Notes: a model not told the origin generated them from the letters alone. A DNA stretch of 64,000 nucleotides from Alphaproteobacteria bacterium (GCA_022819985.1 JAJEGH010000016.1:99850-163849), one strand, 5' to 3'; numbered from the stretch's first letter, positions 18,585 to 27,659 are shown. Translations and numbers: made by a program.

Positions 18585-19460
18585 ATGGCGGCGTTCCGCA
18601 CCCGGGTGGTCCGGTCGATTCCCGCGCTGCGCGATACGGTGGCGCGCTGGCGGCGCGACGGCGAGACGGTCGGGCTGGTGCCGACCATGGGCGCGCTGCA
18701 CGAAGGGCATATCGAGCTGGTGCGCCGGTCGGGCGCGCACTGCGACCGCACGGTCGTTTCGATCTTCGTCAACCCGACCCAGTTCAACCCGGACGAGGAC
18801 CTGGACCGCTATCCGCGCCAGGAGGAGGACGACCTGAAAGCGCTGTCCGCGGCGGGCGCCGACCTCGCTTTCATTCCGGCGGCCGGCGACATCTATCCCG
18901 AGGGCTTCGCGACCGCCGTCCATGTCGGCCGGGTGACGACCGGGATGGAAGGCACCGTGCGCATCGGCCATTTCGACGGCGTCGCCACGGTGGTCTGCAA
19001 GCTGTTCATGCAGACCGGGCCGGACAAGGCCTTCTTCGGCGAGAAGGATTACCAGCAGCTCATCGCCGTCCAGCGCATGGTGCGCGATCTGGACATGCCG
19101 CTCACGGTCGTGCCGGTGCCGACGGTGCGCGAAGCCGACGGCCTCGCCCTGTCGTCGCGCAACGCCTACCTCTCGCCGGAACAGCGCCGGATTGCGGCGA
19201 CGCTCAACCGGATCCTGCGGGAAACCGCCCGGGCCATCGCCGGCGGCCGGGCCATCGACGCCGCAACCGCCGCCGCGCGCCAGGCGCTGCTGGACGCCGG
19301 CTTCGACGCCGTGGACTATGTCGAATGCCGCGCCGCGGCGGACCTCGCCGCACTGGAGACGCTGGACCGGCCGGCCCGCCTGCTGGCGACCGCGCGCCTC
19401 GGCCCGACCCGCCTGCTCGACAACGTCCCGATAGACCGACCCGATAGACCGGCCCGATAG
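18585..19460 (+). CDS. panC: pantoate--beta-alanine ligase (pantothenate synthetase)
   Basis: PanC condenses pantoate with beta-alanine using ATP to form pantothenate. The 291-residue product shows the nucleotidyltransferase HxGH motif as ALHEGH (His39, His42), FVNPTQFNPDEDL, the pantoate-binding FFGEKDYQQL, and the LSSRNAYLSPEQR ATP loop. The extreme C-terminus (NVPIDRPDRPAR) is encoded by a 13-bp tandem array that also contains the stop codon (19428-19479), so loss or gain of a repeat would change the terminal residues and stop position. The start is the ATG 15 bp after panB. Confidence 0.96.
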   Translation: MAAFRTRVVRSIPALRDTVARWRRDGETVGLVPTMGALHEGHIELVRRSGAHCDRTVVSIFVNPTQFNPDEDLDRYPRQEEDDLKALSAAGADLAFIPAAGDIYPEGFATAVHVGRVTTGMEGTVRIGHFDGVATVVCKLFMQTGPDKAFFGEKDYQQLIAVQRMVRDLDMPLTVVPVPTVREADGLALSSRNAYLSPEQRRIAATLNRILRETARAIAGGRAIDAATAAARQALLDAGFDAVDYVECRAAADLAALETLDRPARLLATARLGPTRLLDNVPIDRPDRPAR

Positions 19461-19479
19461 ACCGGCCCGATAGACCGGT
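19428..19479. repeat. four 13-bp tandem repeats across the panC stop codon
   Basis: Four copies of CCGATAGACCGGC, with one base change in the first and last copies, run head to tail at 19428-19440, 19441-19453, 19454-19466 and 19467-19479. Because the unit is not a multiple of three, each copy is read in a different frame, and the TAG in the third copy ends panC. The array fills most of the short gap to the convergent transporter gene. Confidence 0.95.
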
Positions 19480-19484
19480 CGGCG

Positions 19485-20438
19485 TCAGCCGGGCGGTTTC
19501 GCATCGCCGCGCCGGGCGGGGACGAACAGCACCAGGGCGATGGCGCTCAGCACCAGCGCGAGCGCCAGCAGTTCGCGCCAGCCGAAGGGTTCGCCCAGCA
19601 GGATCGCCCCGCTGGCGACGCCGATCACCGGAATCATCATCGCGCCGATCGACGCGACGGTTGCCGGCATCGCCCGGACGATGCGGAACCACAGCGCATA
19701 GCCCATGACCATGCCGACGAAGAGCACATAGAGGCCGGAAAGCGCCGCCTCCATGCTGGCCCGGTGCAGCACGAAGGGTTCGCTGAGCGCGGCGATCGAC
19801 GAGATCGGGACGAGGCCGATCAGCAGTTGCCAGCCGGCCAGCGCGTTCATCGAGACGCCCCATTCATAGTGTTTGACGACCAGCGTTCCGCCCGCCCAGG
19901 TGATCGCCGCCAGCAGAACCAGGGCAATGCCGATCGGCCGGTCGCCCTGCAACCAGTCGCCGGTCGCAGCGAAGCCCGCGGACAGCAGGACAACCACCCC
20001 GGCGACTCCCAGCGCGATGGCGACCAGCACGCGCGCGCCGATCCGTTCGCTGTAGAACAGGCCGCCGAGCAGGGCCGTCCACACCGGCAGCGTGTAGCAG
20101 ACGATGGCGGCATGGCCGGCGCCGATGATCTGCAGCGCAAGACCGGTCAGGACATGCCAGCAGGTCATGTTCAGCAGCCCGGCGACGATCAGGCGCGGCC
20201 AGATCCGGCGCGGCGCCTTCCAGCGGTCGCGGTCCTCCAGGATGCCGAGGCCGAGCAGCACGGCGCCGGCGACCGCGCAGGTGACTGCCCGGAACTGCCA
20301 GACCGGCAACTCGAGAAAAACCGTGCGCATGGCCGGCCAGCTCGTGCCCCAGACGAACCACAAAAGGACCAGCAGGACCAAACCGCCAACGGGAACGGCA
20401 GTCCGCGAGGGCGCCGGGCCGGAAGGCGCGCGTTCCAC
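19485..20438 (-). CDS. EamA/DMT family transporter
   Basis: The 317-residue protein has ten hydrophobic segments arranged as two EamA repeats of five, the fold of drug/metabolite transporters such as RhaT/YdcZ-type exporters. The N-terminal LWFVWGTSWPAMR and the second-half GVASGAILLGEPFGWRE are typical. The substrate is unknown. The gene starts four bases after the stop of the neighbouring EamA gene at 20442-21383, so the two may be co-transcribed and could act together or as separate exporters after duplication. It converges on panC. Confidence 0.93.
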   Translation of the reverse strand: MERAPSGPAPSRTAVPVGGLVLLVLLWFVWGTSWPAMRTVFLELPVWQFRAVTCAVAGAVLLGLGILEDRDRWKAPRRIWPRLIVAGLLNMTCWHVLTGLALQIIGAGHAAIVCYTLPVWTALLGGLFYSERIGARVLVAIALGVAGVVVLLSAGFAATGDWLQGDRPIGIALVLLAAITWAGGTLVVKHYEWGVSMNALAGWQLLIGLVPISSIAALSEPFVLHRASMEAALSGLYVLFVGMVMGYALWFRIVRAMPATVASIGAMMIPVIGVASGAILLGEPFGWRELLALALVLSAIALVLFVPARRGDAKPPG

Positions 20439-20441
20439 GGG

Positions 20442-21383
20442 TCAGCGCGGACCGGGCGCGCGCCGGCCGGAGACCGGCTCGCCCGCCGGAACCAGCAGGA
20501 CCAGGGCGACCGCGCCGACGATCAGCCCCAGCGCGATCAGGTCGCGCAGGCCGAACGGCTCGCCGAGCACGACGACGCCGCTGGCGACGCCGACGATGGG
20601 CACCAGCAGGGTGCCGATCGCCGAAATGCCGGCCGGAAAGATCTTTACCACACTGAACCAGGCGAAATAGCAGAACACCAGCGCGATCAGCACCAGATAG
20701 ACGGTCGCCCACCACACCCCGGCGCCGGCCGCGCCATAGTCGAACCCGCCGAGGACGAGCCACGCCGCGGCGATCGGCAGGGTGCCGAGCAGAAGCTGCC
20801 AGCCGCCCAGCGCGAGCACGCCGATCCGCCACGGCGTGTGCTTCTGGATCAGCATGCCGACCGACCACAGGGCGGCGCCGGTGAGGGTGAGCGCGAAGCC
20901 GAGCGGTTCCGCCCCGATCACACTGAAATCGTGGGACATCAGGACGGCGACCCCCGCCGCGCCGAGGCCGAGCGCGACCGCGCGGCGGCGCGTCATGGCT
21001 TCGCCCAGGAAGATCACGCCCAGGGCCGCGGCGAACAGCGGCATGGTGAAGGCCATGATGACGGCGTGGCCCGCGCCCATCATCGACACGCCGAAGCCGA
21101 TGAAGACGAACCAGCTCGTGATGTTGAACAGCGCCGCCAGGCACAGCCGCGGCCACTCCCCGCGCGGCGATTTCCAGGCCTCGCCCGACGCCCGGCCGGC
21201 GGCGACCGCGAGCCCGAGCAGCAGCAGGCCGGCCGCGATCCCGCTGAGCGCCCGGAACTCCAGGACCGAGACCTCCGAAACGATGATCTTCATCATCGGC
21301 CAGTTGATGCCCCAGCCGAGGGCGACGCCGATCAGCAGGACATAGCCGCGGGCGGGATAGGGCGAAGGGGCGATTCCGGCCAC
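20442..21383 (-). CDS. EamA/DMT family transporter (tandem paralogue)
   Basis: The 313-residue protein also contains two EamA repeats with ten hydrophobic segments. It shares the pattern of its neighbour: GWGINWPMMK near the N-terminus, TSWFVFIGFGVSMMGAGHAVI in the first repeat and GVASGVVVLGEPFGLRD in the second. The two genes are diverged but align end to end, indicating an old tandem duplication. The gene begins nine bases after the gpt stop, so all three minus-strand genes may form one unit. Substrate unknown. Confidence 0.93.
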   Translation of the reverse strand: MAGIAPSPYPARGYVLLIGVALGWGINWPMMKIIVSEVSVLEFRALSGIAAGLLLLGLAVAAGRASGEAWKSPRGEWPRLCLAALFNITSWFVFIGFGVSMMGAGHAVIMAFTMPLFAAALGVIFLGEAMTRRRAVALGLGAAGVAVLMSHDFSVIGAEPLGFALTLTGAALWSVGMLIQKHTPWRIGVLALGGWQLLLGTLPIAAAWLVLGGFDYGAAGAGVWWATVYLVLIALVFCYFAWFSVVKIFPAGISAIGTLLVPIVGVASGVVVLGEPFGLRDLIALGLIVGAVALVLLVPAGEPVSGRRAPGPR

Positions 21384-21392
21384 CTGGCGCGG

Positions 21393-21908
21393 CTAACCGT
21401 GGCCGCCGCGGATCGGCGCCACATACTGCGCTTCGGTATCCCAGGGGAAATGGATCCAGGTGTCCTGGCTGACCTCGGTGACGTAGGAATCGACCATCGG
21501 CCGGCCGGCCGGCTTGGCGTAGACCGTCGCGAAATGCGCCTTCGGCAGCTGGTCGCGCACCACCTTGGCGGTCGCGCCGGTATCGACCAGATCGTCGACG
21601 ATCAGCAGGCCCTCGCCGTCGCCCGCCACCGACTTCAGCACCTTGACCTCGCCCTTGACCTCGTCGTCGTAGCTCGAGACGCAGAAGGTGTCGATGAGGC
21701 GGATGTCCAGTTCGCGGGCGACGATGGCGGCGGGCACCAGGCCGCCGCGGGTGACCGCCACGACGCCGCGGACGCGGTTCAGGCTGCTCAGGCGCCAGGC
21801 CAGCGCCTTGGCGTCGCGATGCAGCTCCTGCCACGAAACCGGGAAGTGGCGGGTGTAGCCCTGCTGCGCTTCGGCGCCCCGGTCGGCGTTCCGTTCGGCT
21901 TCGGACAT
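21393..21908 (-). CDS. gpt: xanthine phosphoribosyltransferase
   Basis: The 171-residue protein matches Gpt-type purine salvage enzymes, which convert xanthine, guanine and hypoxanthine with PRPP into nucleotides. It has the PRPP loop [17 protein letters not shown], the N-terminal [19 protein letters not shown] helix, the TRGGLVPA segment and the C-terminal DTWIHFPWD found in bacterial Gpt. It is probably peripheral to the membrane or cytoplasmic, as in enteric homologues. Upstream, a 15-bp tandem repeat (21928-21957) lies in the leader region. Confidence 0.93.
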   Translation of the reverse strand: MSEAERNADRGAEAQQGYTRHFPVSWQELHRDAKALAWRLSSLNRVRGVVAVTRGGLVPAAIVARELDIRLIDTFCVSSYDDEVKGEVKVLKSVAGDGEGLLIVDDLVDTGATAKVVRDQLPKAHFATVYAKPAGRPMVDSYVTEVSQDTWIHFPWDTEAQYVAPIRGGHG

Positions 21909-21927
21909 GCGTGTTCCCCTTCCCCGC

Positions 21928-21957
21928 TCCCGCGTTTCCCGGTCCCGCGTTTCCCGT
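21928..21957. repeat. tandem 15-bp duplication upstream of gpt
   Basis: Two nearly perfect 15-bp copies of TCCCGCGTTTCCCGG lie in the short gap between gpt and the alcohol dehydrogenase gene. They could affect the gpt leader; no regulatory role can be read from them. Confidence 0.85.
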
Positions 21958-22022
21958 TGTGGCGTTGCGGGCGGATATAGGCGATGGCGCGCGCGGGAAG
22001 CAAGGACGCGCGCCGGCCGGAC

Positions 22023-23069
22023 CTATGCCGCCAGGACGACGCGCCCGACGATCCGGCCCGCCTTCATGTCGTCGAGCGTTTTCTGGGCCTCGGCGAGCGG
22101 GCGGCGCTCGACGGGCAGCGCGGGGATTTTGCCGGCGCGGGCGAGCGCCATGAGTTCGGTCATCTCCGCCGGGCTGCCGACATAGCTGCCGGTCAGCGTC
22201 ATCGCGGTCAGCGGCAGCAGGGGCACGGAGAGCGGCAGCGATCCGCCCATCAGGCCGACGACGATGACGGTGCCGCGCCGGGCGACGGCCTTCATGGCGA
22301 AGCCGAGCGAGGCCGCCGCGCCGACGAAATCGACGACCGCCGGCGCACCGCCGCCGGTCAGCTTGCGGATCTGCCTTGCGGCATCCGCCGCAGCGCTGTT
22401 CACGACATGGTCGGCGCCCATCGCGACGGCCGCTTCGAGCTTGGCATCGTCGATGTCGCAGACCGTGATCGCCGCGTCCGTGACGTTGCGGGCGATCGCC
22501 AGCCCGGCGAGGCCGACCCCGCCGGCGCCGATCAGGACGATATGGCCGGCCCCGGTTTTCGCGGCCTTGCGGATCGCGGAAAAGGCGGTGAGGCCCGAAC
22601 AGGCATAGGTGCAGGCGAGTTCGGCGGGCACGTCGCCGTGATCGAACAGGTATTTCGCGTGGGGCACGACAAGGCGGTCGGCGAAACCGCCGTTCTTCGC
22701 CACGCCCAGCGAGCGGTGTTTGGGGCAGAAATGCTCCTCGCCGGACGCGCAGACCGCACAGTCGCCGCAGCCGATCCACGGATAGACCACGACGCTGTCG
22801 CCGACTTCGACCCCCGTCGCGGTCTCGCCCAGCGCGACCACCGTGCCGGCGATCTCGTGCCCGAGGCAGAAGGGCAGTTCGCAGTTGGCGGTCAGATCCG
22901 CCTTCCGACCGCCGCCCAGGTCGAAATACCCGTCATGGATGTGCAGGTCGCTGTGGCACACGCCGCAGCCGGTGACCTCCAGCAGCACCTCGTCGCCGGC
23001 CGGCTCCGGCGTCGGCAAATCCATCTCGACCAGGGGTTCGCCGAATTCGACGATGGCGCAACAGCGCAT
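22023..23069 (-). CDS. zinc-dependent alcohol dehydrogenase
   Basis: The 348-residue protein is a zinc-containing medium-chain dehydrogenase. Catalytic zinc ligands are visible in GCGVCHSDLH (Cys38) and GHE (His71), and the structural zinc site has Cys101, Cys104, Cys107 and Cys115 in CGDCAVC...C. The NAD-binding Rossmann motif is GAGGVGLAG (181-189). The C-terminal Rossmann half includes VVDFVGAAAS and MGGSLPLSVPLLP, as in AdhP-like and cinnamyl-alcohol-type enzymes. It oxidises primary or secondary alcohols or reduces aldehydes with NAD(P); the exact substrate is not evident. Confidence 0.94.
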   Translation of the reverse strand: MRCCAIVEFGEPLVEMDLPTPEPAGDEVLLEVTGCGVCHSDLHIHDGYFDLGGGRKADLTANCELPFCLGHEIAGTVVALGETATGVEVGDSVVVYPWIGCGDCAVCASGEEHFCPKHRSLGVAKNGGFADRLVVPHAKYLFDHGDVPAELACTYACSGLTAFSAIRKAAKTGAGHIVLIGAGGVGLAGLAIARNVTDAAITVCDIDDAKLEAAVAMGADHVVNSAAADAARQIRKLTGGGAPAVVDFVGAAASLGFAMKAVARRGTVIVVGLMGGSLPLSVPLLPLTAMTLTGSYVGSPAEMTELMALARAGKIPALPVERRPLAEAQKTLDDMKAGRIVGRVVLAA

Positions 23070-23176
23070 GGCAGGCTCCGTTTTCGGGGATCGGGCCCGC
23101 CCCTGTTAGCGCATCGCCGCGGGAATGCGAAGGCCGCGCGGCAGGATGCGCCGGCCATCCGGGCCAATGCCTTCGG

Positions 23177-23983
23177 TCAGCCTTCTTGCGTCGCCGCCAG
23201 CCGGCACACCTCTCCCGTCATGCGCACCAGGCGGGCGAGGTCGTCCGGCTCGGAGAGCCGGTGGTCGCCCGACTTCACGAGCAGGATTTCGACATCGGCG
23301 CCGGCGAAGGCGTCGGCCACCTTCAGCGCGTGGCGCCACGGCACGTCCGGGTCCGCCATGCCCTGGATAATCCGCACCGGCCCGGCAAAGGGGAAGGGCG
23401 TGCGCAGGACGAGCCGCTCGCGGCCGTCCTCGATCAGCCGGCGGGTGATCGGCGTCGGTTCGTCGCTGTAGTCCGACGGCTCGTAGTGGACGCCGTCGCG
23501 CTCCAGGTCCCGGCGCAGGGCGGGCGAGGCGTTCGCCATGATCAGGTCTTCGGTGAAGTCCGGCGCCGGGGCGACGCCGACCAGGCCGGCGACCCGGTGC
23601 GGCAGGGCGCGCGCCGCCAGCATCGTGATCCAGCCGCCCATGCTTGAGCCGACCAGCACCAGCGGCCCGGCGGTCAGGGACTCGATCGCGAAGACGGCGT
23701 CGTCCGCCCACTGGCCGATCGTCCCGTCCTCGAAGGCGCCGGAGGACAGGCCGTGGCCGGTATAGTCGAAGCGCAGGAAACCCCGGCCCTCGCTCCGGCA
23801 CCAGGCTTCGAGGGCGAGCGCCTTGCCGCCTTCCATGTCGGAGCGGAAGCCGGGCAGGAAGACGACGGTGGGCGACGACGACGCCCCGCGGCCCTCCCCG
23901 CGGCCCTCCCTGCGGCCCTCCGTGCGGCGATAGGCGATTGTCGCGCCGTCGCCGGCGCGCGATAAAATGCCGGGTGCGTCCAC
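23177..23983 (-). CDS. alpha/beta hydrolase
   Basis: The protein has the alpha/beta hydrolase core: VVFLPGFRSDMEGGK (oxyanion-hole region), the nucleophile elbow GSSMGG (Ser114), an Asp in MADPDVPWRH and the His in SGDHRLS, completing a plausible triad. It resembles the ABHD10/FrsA-like single-domain carboxylesterase group. The GTG at 23983 is chosen as start (268 residues) because GAAGGG precedes it at good spacing and it avoids overlap with the divergent glycosyltransferase; an ATG at 24097 would give 306 residues. Three 12-bp repeats (23888-23923) encode an Arg-Glu-Gly-rich loop near the N-terminus. Confidence 0.87.
   Translation of the reverse strand: MDAPGILSRAGDGATIAYRRTEGRREGRGEGRGASSSPTVVFLPGFRSDMEGGKALALEAWCRSEGRGFLRFDYTGHGLSSGAFEDGTIGQWADDAVFAIESLTAGPLVLVGSSMGGWITMLAARALPHRVAGLVGVAPAPDFTEDLIMANASPALRRDLERDGVHYEPSDYSDEPTPITRRLIEDGRERLVLRTPFPFAGPVRIIQGMADPDVPWRHALKVADAFAGADVEILLVKSGDHRLSEPDDLARLVRMTGEVCRLAATQEG
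23888..23923. repeat. three tandem 12-bp units in the alpha/beta hydrolase gene
   Basis: Three 12-bp copies of the form GCGGCCCTCCCT encode a repeated Gly-Arg-Glu-Gly type loop ahead of the hydrolase core. The frame is preserved. Confidence 0.88.
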
Positions 23984-24078
23984 CGGATATCCCTTCGCTC
24001 CAGGAAATTTGGCGCCCGCGGGCGGCGCCGCCGCACGGCAGCGGCCGGGAACGGCGCACGAAAGCATGACGGACGGAG

Positions 24079-25293
24079 ATGGACAAGCCGGCGACAAGCT
24101 CCTCAGCGCCGCACGACGCTTTCGGCCTCACCGTGCTGCAGGTCCTGCCGCGGCTGGAGACCGGCGGGGTCGAGCGCGGCACCGTCGATGTCGCCGCCGC
24201 CATCGTCGCGGCCGGCGGGCGGGCGCTCGTCGTCTCGGCCGGCGGCCGGATGGAGGCGGAGCTGGCGCGCGCCGGCGCCGAGCATGTCACGATGCGGGTG
24301 GACCGCAAGTCGCCCGGCCGCATCCTGCGCAACGCGGGCCGGCTGGCCGGCCTGATCCGCCGGGAGCAGGTCGACATCGTCCATGCCCGGTCGCGGGCGC
24401 CGGCCTGGAGCGCGCGGGCGGCGGCGCGGCGCGCCGGCGTGCCCTTCGTGACCACCTTCCACGGCGTCTACGGGACCGGCTTCCCGCTCAAGAAGGCCTG
24501 GAACCGGATCATGACCGCGGGCGACCGCACGATCGCCGTGTCCGACTATATCGCCGACCATATCCGGCAGCGCTACCGGGTTCCGGACGGGCGCATCGCC
24601 GTGATCCATCGCGGGGTCGACCTCGACCTGTTCGACGTCCGGGCGGTATCGGAGGCGCGGGTCGTCCAGTTGGCGGAGCGCTGGCAATTGCCCGACGGCG
24701 CGCCGGCGATCATGCTGCCCGGCCGCTTTGCGCGATGGAAAGGCCACGCCGTCCTGATCGACGCCCTGGCGCGGATGCAGCGCGCCGACGCGGTCGCCCT
24801 GCTGATCGGCGCCGACTCCGGCCGGGAGGGCTACCGCGGCGAGCTGTTGCAGCGGGTCCGGCGCCGCGGCCTCGATGGCGCGGTCCGCTTCATCGACCAC
24901 TGCAACGACATGCCGGCCGCCTATATGCTCGCCGATGTCGTGGTCAGCGCCTCGACCCGGCCGGAGGCGTTCGGCCGGATCGCCGCGGAAGCCCAGGCGA
25001 TGGGCCGGCCCGCGATCGCGACCGACCATGGCGGCGCGCGCGAGACCGTGATCCCCGGCGAGACCGGCTGGCTGGTCCCGCCCGGCGACGCGACGGCCCT
25101 GGCCGGGGCGCTGGATGCGGCGCTGTCGCTGACCGGAGCCGAACGCGCGCGCATGGCCAAGGCGGCGGTCGCCAACGTAAGGCGCACCTTCTCAAAGCAA
25201 GCGATGACGGCCCGGACGCTGGCGCTGTATGCGGAGCTTGCGCGGGAGCGCGGCGCGGCCGGCCTGGAACACAGCCGGCCGCGAAACCGTTGA
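24079..25293 (+). CDS. glycosyltransferase family 4 protein
   Basis: The 404-residue protein is a GT-B fold glycosyltransferase of the GT4 group. The N-terminal domain opens with VLQVLPRLETGGVERGTVDVA, a pattern common in lipopolysaccharide and exopolysaccharide transferases. The C-terminal domain has PGRFARWKGH and the E-x7-E nucleotide-sugar motif in RPEAFGRIAAEAQAMG. It probably acts at the cytoplasmic membrane in building a surface glycan; donor and acceptor are unknown. It is divergent from the hydrolase and lies just ahead of the repeat-bounded accessory block. Confidence 0.93.
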   Translation: MDKPATSSSAPHDAFGLTVLQVLPRLETGGVERGTVDVAAAIVAAGGRALVVSAGGRMEAELARAGAEHVTMRVDRKSPGRILRNAGRLAGLIRREQVDIVHARSRAPAWSARAAARRAGVPFVTTFHGVYGTGFPLKKAWNRIMTAGDRTIAVSDYIADHIRQRYRVPDGRIAVIHRGVDLDLFDVRAVSEARVVQLAERWQLPDGAPAIMLPGRFARWKGHAVLIDALARMQRADAVALLIGADSGREGYRGELLQRVRRRGLDGAVRFIDHCNDMPAAYMLADVVVSASTRPEAFGRIAAEAQAMGRPAIATDHGGARETVIPGETGWLVPPGDATALAGALDAALSLTGAERARMAKAAVANVRRTFSKQAMTARTLALYAELARERGAAGLEHSRPRNR

Positions 25294-25393
25294 CACAGCG
25301 AACAAGAACATTATCTGAACATACAGCCGGTCCCGGCAATGCCGCGCCTTGCGGAACCGCGCCGCCGCGCCGCCCGCCCGGCGGAAACCCGAT

Positions 25394-25429
25394 CATGACG
25401 GAACATGACATTTCATGACATATCGCGAC
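25394..25429 (+). repeat. direct repeat DR-A, left copy
   Basis: This 36-bp sequence recurs at 32048-32083 in the same orientation with two mismatches; the last 28 bp are identical. It contains three CATGAC(A) units. It lies between the GT4 gene and the next glycosyltransferase, at the left edge of the accessory block. Confidence 0.9.
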
Positions 25430-25536
25430 AGGTCACGGTGCAGCGCCGATCCCTGCCGGCCGCCATGTTTGACTTGCCGCTCCGAGGCATGCTTGTTCCG
25501 CCCGTCCGAACGGCCTGTCCCGGGAGAGCTTCCCCC

Positions 25537-26358
25537 GTGCCGCAAAACGCCCCGCCATCGCCGATGTCACTTGCCCCGGGCGCGCCGGTCAACATCGTGA
25601 CGCTGAAATGGGGCGACCGCTACGGGCCGGAATTCGTCAACCGGCTCTACCGGGCCATCGACCGCCATCTGACCCGGCCGTTCCGCTTCCTGTGCTTCAC
25701 CGACAACGGCGCCGGGCTGCTGCCGGAAATCGAGCCGCACCCGCTGCCGCCGCTCGATTTGCCGAAACGTTATGTGCGAACCACCTGGCTCAAGCTCGGC
25801 CTGTTCGCCGACGGGCTGGCCGGCATGGAAGGCGATTGCCTGTTCCTCGATCTCGACCTGCTGATCGTCGACGGCATCGATAGCTTCTTCGACTACGAGC
25901 CGGGCCAACGCTGCATCATCCACAACTGGAAACTGCCGCACCAGATATTCAAGAAGCGTCCGGATGTCGGCAACTCGTCCGTCTTCCGCTGGCGCGCCGG
26001 CACGACCCAGTTCGCCGTCGACGGCTTCCTTCGGGAGCGCGACCGGATTCTGCGGAAATACGACATCTATTCGCCACAGCGATACCTGACCGTCGCCATC
26101 GGCGAACGCCGCTGGTGGCCCGAGACCTGGGTCCGCAGCTTCAAGCGCCATTCGGTGCCAGCCTTCCCGCTCAACCTGCTGGCCGCCCCGAAGCTGCCGC
26201 CGGGCACGCGCATCCTGGTGTTCCACGGCCGGCCCGACCCCGACCAGGCCCTGGGCGGCTGGCGCCGCGGCCGGCTGCACCGGCGCACCCGGCCCGCCCC
26301 CTGGATCGCCGACCACTGGCACGACCGGTCGGAGGACAGCAGACCGGTTCCCGCATGA
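25537..26358 (+). CDS. glycosyltransferase-like protein
   Basis: The roughly 273-residue protein contains APVNIVTLKWGDRYGPEFVNRLY near its N-terminus, RFLCFTDN, a DxD-like metal motif in FLDLDLLIVDGID, and CIIHNWKLP and SSVFRWRAG blocks. This is the pattern of a GT-A-type transferase family common in alphaproteobacterial surface-glycan clusters, usually annotated only as glycosyltransferase. The GTG at 25537 is chosen because GGAGAG precedes it by eight bases; the ATG at 25564 is an alternative without a visible ribosome site. The upstream 28-bp repeat contains further in-frame ATG codons that are probably not used. Confidence 0.8.
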   Translation: MPQNAPPSPMSLAPGAPVNIVTLKWGDRYGPEFVNRLYRAIDRHLTRPFRFLCFTDNGAGLLPEIEPHPLPPLDLPKRYVRTTWLKLGLFADGLAGMEGDCLFLDLDLLIVDGIDSFFDYEPGQRCIIHNWKLPHQIFKKRPDVGNSSVFRWRAGTTQFAVDGFLRERDRILRKYDIYSPQRYLTVAIGERRWWPETWVRSFKRHSVPAFPLNLLAAPKLPPGTRILVFHGRPDPDQALGGWRRGRLHRRTRPAPWIADHWHDRSEDSRPVPA

Positions 26359-26719
26359 TCCGCAAGCCGAGACGTGCCCGATACAGGGCCGCGGCCGTCC
26401 GGGCCAGCGCCAGCTTCCGAAAGGTCCGATGCGCCGATTTCCGGAGTCGTTGGGACGCGCGCTCTCGCGACGACCGGCAGCCTGTAGCTGCCGACCTTCC
26501 GCCGCTTTCTCGATCCGGTATTCCGTCCGTATGCTGCACAGCCACCATTTCGGAACATAAATTGTACAAAAAAGGAATAAAAAGGGTTGATTGTGTCAAA
26601 ACGGCACGCTAAGCGTACTTGTCTTTTGCGCGCCCGGTGATAACCTAAGGGTGTGCGGTTGGGAGGCTCGCCGTCGCGGGCCGTTGGGGTCTGTACCCCT
26701 CCCGGCCGCCTTTTGCTCA
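26359..26719. other. intergenic, AT-richer stretch ahead of the DUF3800 gene
   Basis: These 361 bp contain no supported gene. The section at about 26535-26650 is much richer in A and T than its surroundings, with runs such as ACAAAAAAGGAATAAAAAGG, and probably holds the promoter of the DUF3800 gene. A TTGTCT followed 16 bp later by TAACCT (26619-26646) is a weak candidate only. Confidence 0.5.
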
Positions 26720-27460
26720 ATGCACCTTCTGTACCTGGACGATTCCGGTTCGGTCAAGAACGCCTCCGACAGCCATATCGTACTGGCGGGCGTATCGGTA
26801 TTCGAGCGTCAACCGCACTGGTTTTCCGGAAGACTGGACGAGATCGCCGCCAGATTGAGGCCGGACGCTCCTCAGGAAATCGAGTTTCGAGGGACCGATA
26901 TTCGCGGCGGGAAGAAAGCCTGGCGCCGTATTCCAAAAAACGAGCGGATCGAGATATATCGGGAAGCACTGGGAATAATAGCCGCTTCCCGTTCCGCGAC
27001 GGTTTTCGGAGCGGCAATTCACAAAGCGGCGATATCGCCGGACGATCCCATGGAGTATGCGTTCGAGCAGATTTGCAACCGCTTCGACCGATACCTCGGT
27101 CGCCTTCACAAATCCGGCGACACGCAACGAGGCCTCATTATCCTGGACAAGTCGTCCGACGAAACCGCGCTGCAGGGACTGGCGCGCGATTTCCGGCGGG
27201 AAGGGCATCGATGGGGACAGCTCTACAATCTGGCGGATGTTCCGTTGTTCGTGGATTCGAAAGCGACACGGATGATACAATTCGCCGATCTCATCGCTCA
27301 TGCCATCCGTCGCTATTATGAAAATGGAGATGCCAGCTTCTTCGACGTTTTCTCAACGAGCTTCGACGCCGTTGGCGGCGTGACTCATGGATTGGTGCAT
27401 TACACGCCGAGCGGCAGCGAGTGTAATTGTCTGGCTTGCCGACAGCGAGCATACGGTTGA
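26720..27460 (+). CDS. DUF3800 domain-containing protein
   Basis: The 246-residue protein has the DUF3800 features: the N-terminal acidic motif MHLLYLDDSGS (Asp7, Asp8), a middle LIILDKSSDE segment, and a C-terminal MIQFADLIAHAIRRYYE with another acidic residue. The family is predicted to adopt an RNase H-like fold and often lies in phage, defence or other mobile regions, but its function is not established. Composition is less GC-rich and codon use is more mixed than in neighbours, consistent with horizontal gain. The start is the ATG just after a CTCAA stretch; no strong ribosome site is visible. Confidence 0.85.
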   Translation: MHLLYLDDSGSVKNASDSHIVLAGVSVFERQPHWFSGRLDEIAARLRPDAPQEIEFRGTDIRGGKKAWRRIPKNERIEIYREALGIIAASRSATVFGAAIHKAAISPDDPMEYAFEQICNRFDRYLGRLHKSGDTQRGLIILDKSSDETALQGLARDFRREGHRWGQLYNLADVPLFVDSKATRMIQFADLIAHAIRRYYENGDASFFDVFSTSFDAVGGVTHGLVHYTPSGSECNCLACRQRAYG

Positions 27461-27659
27461 CCGCGGCCTCGGACACCGCCAGACCCGAAGCTGACTTTAG
27501 TGGGGCAAAGCGCCGCTTCGATGATGTTGTCCATCGGGCTCTCGACGACCGTAACGATCATCCCGGCCCGCGGCCGGGGGCTGTAGGGTTCGGCGCTAAA
27601 GTCGCCCGGATTACCGACCGCTGGCGCGACGGGCCGGACGACGCTGGGCGGAGCGGCGC

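Noticed and set aside
19428..19479. Possible CRISPR array
   Set aside because: The units are 13 bp, directly abutting, with no spacers and no cas genes nearby.
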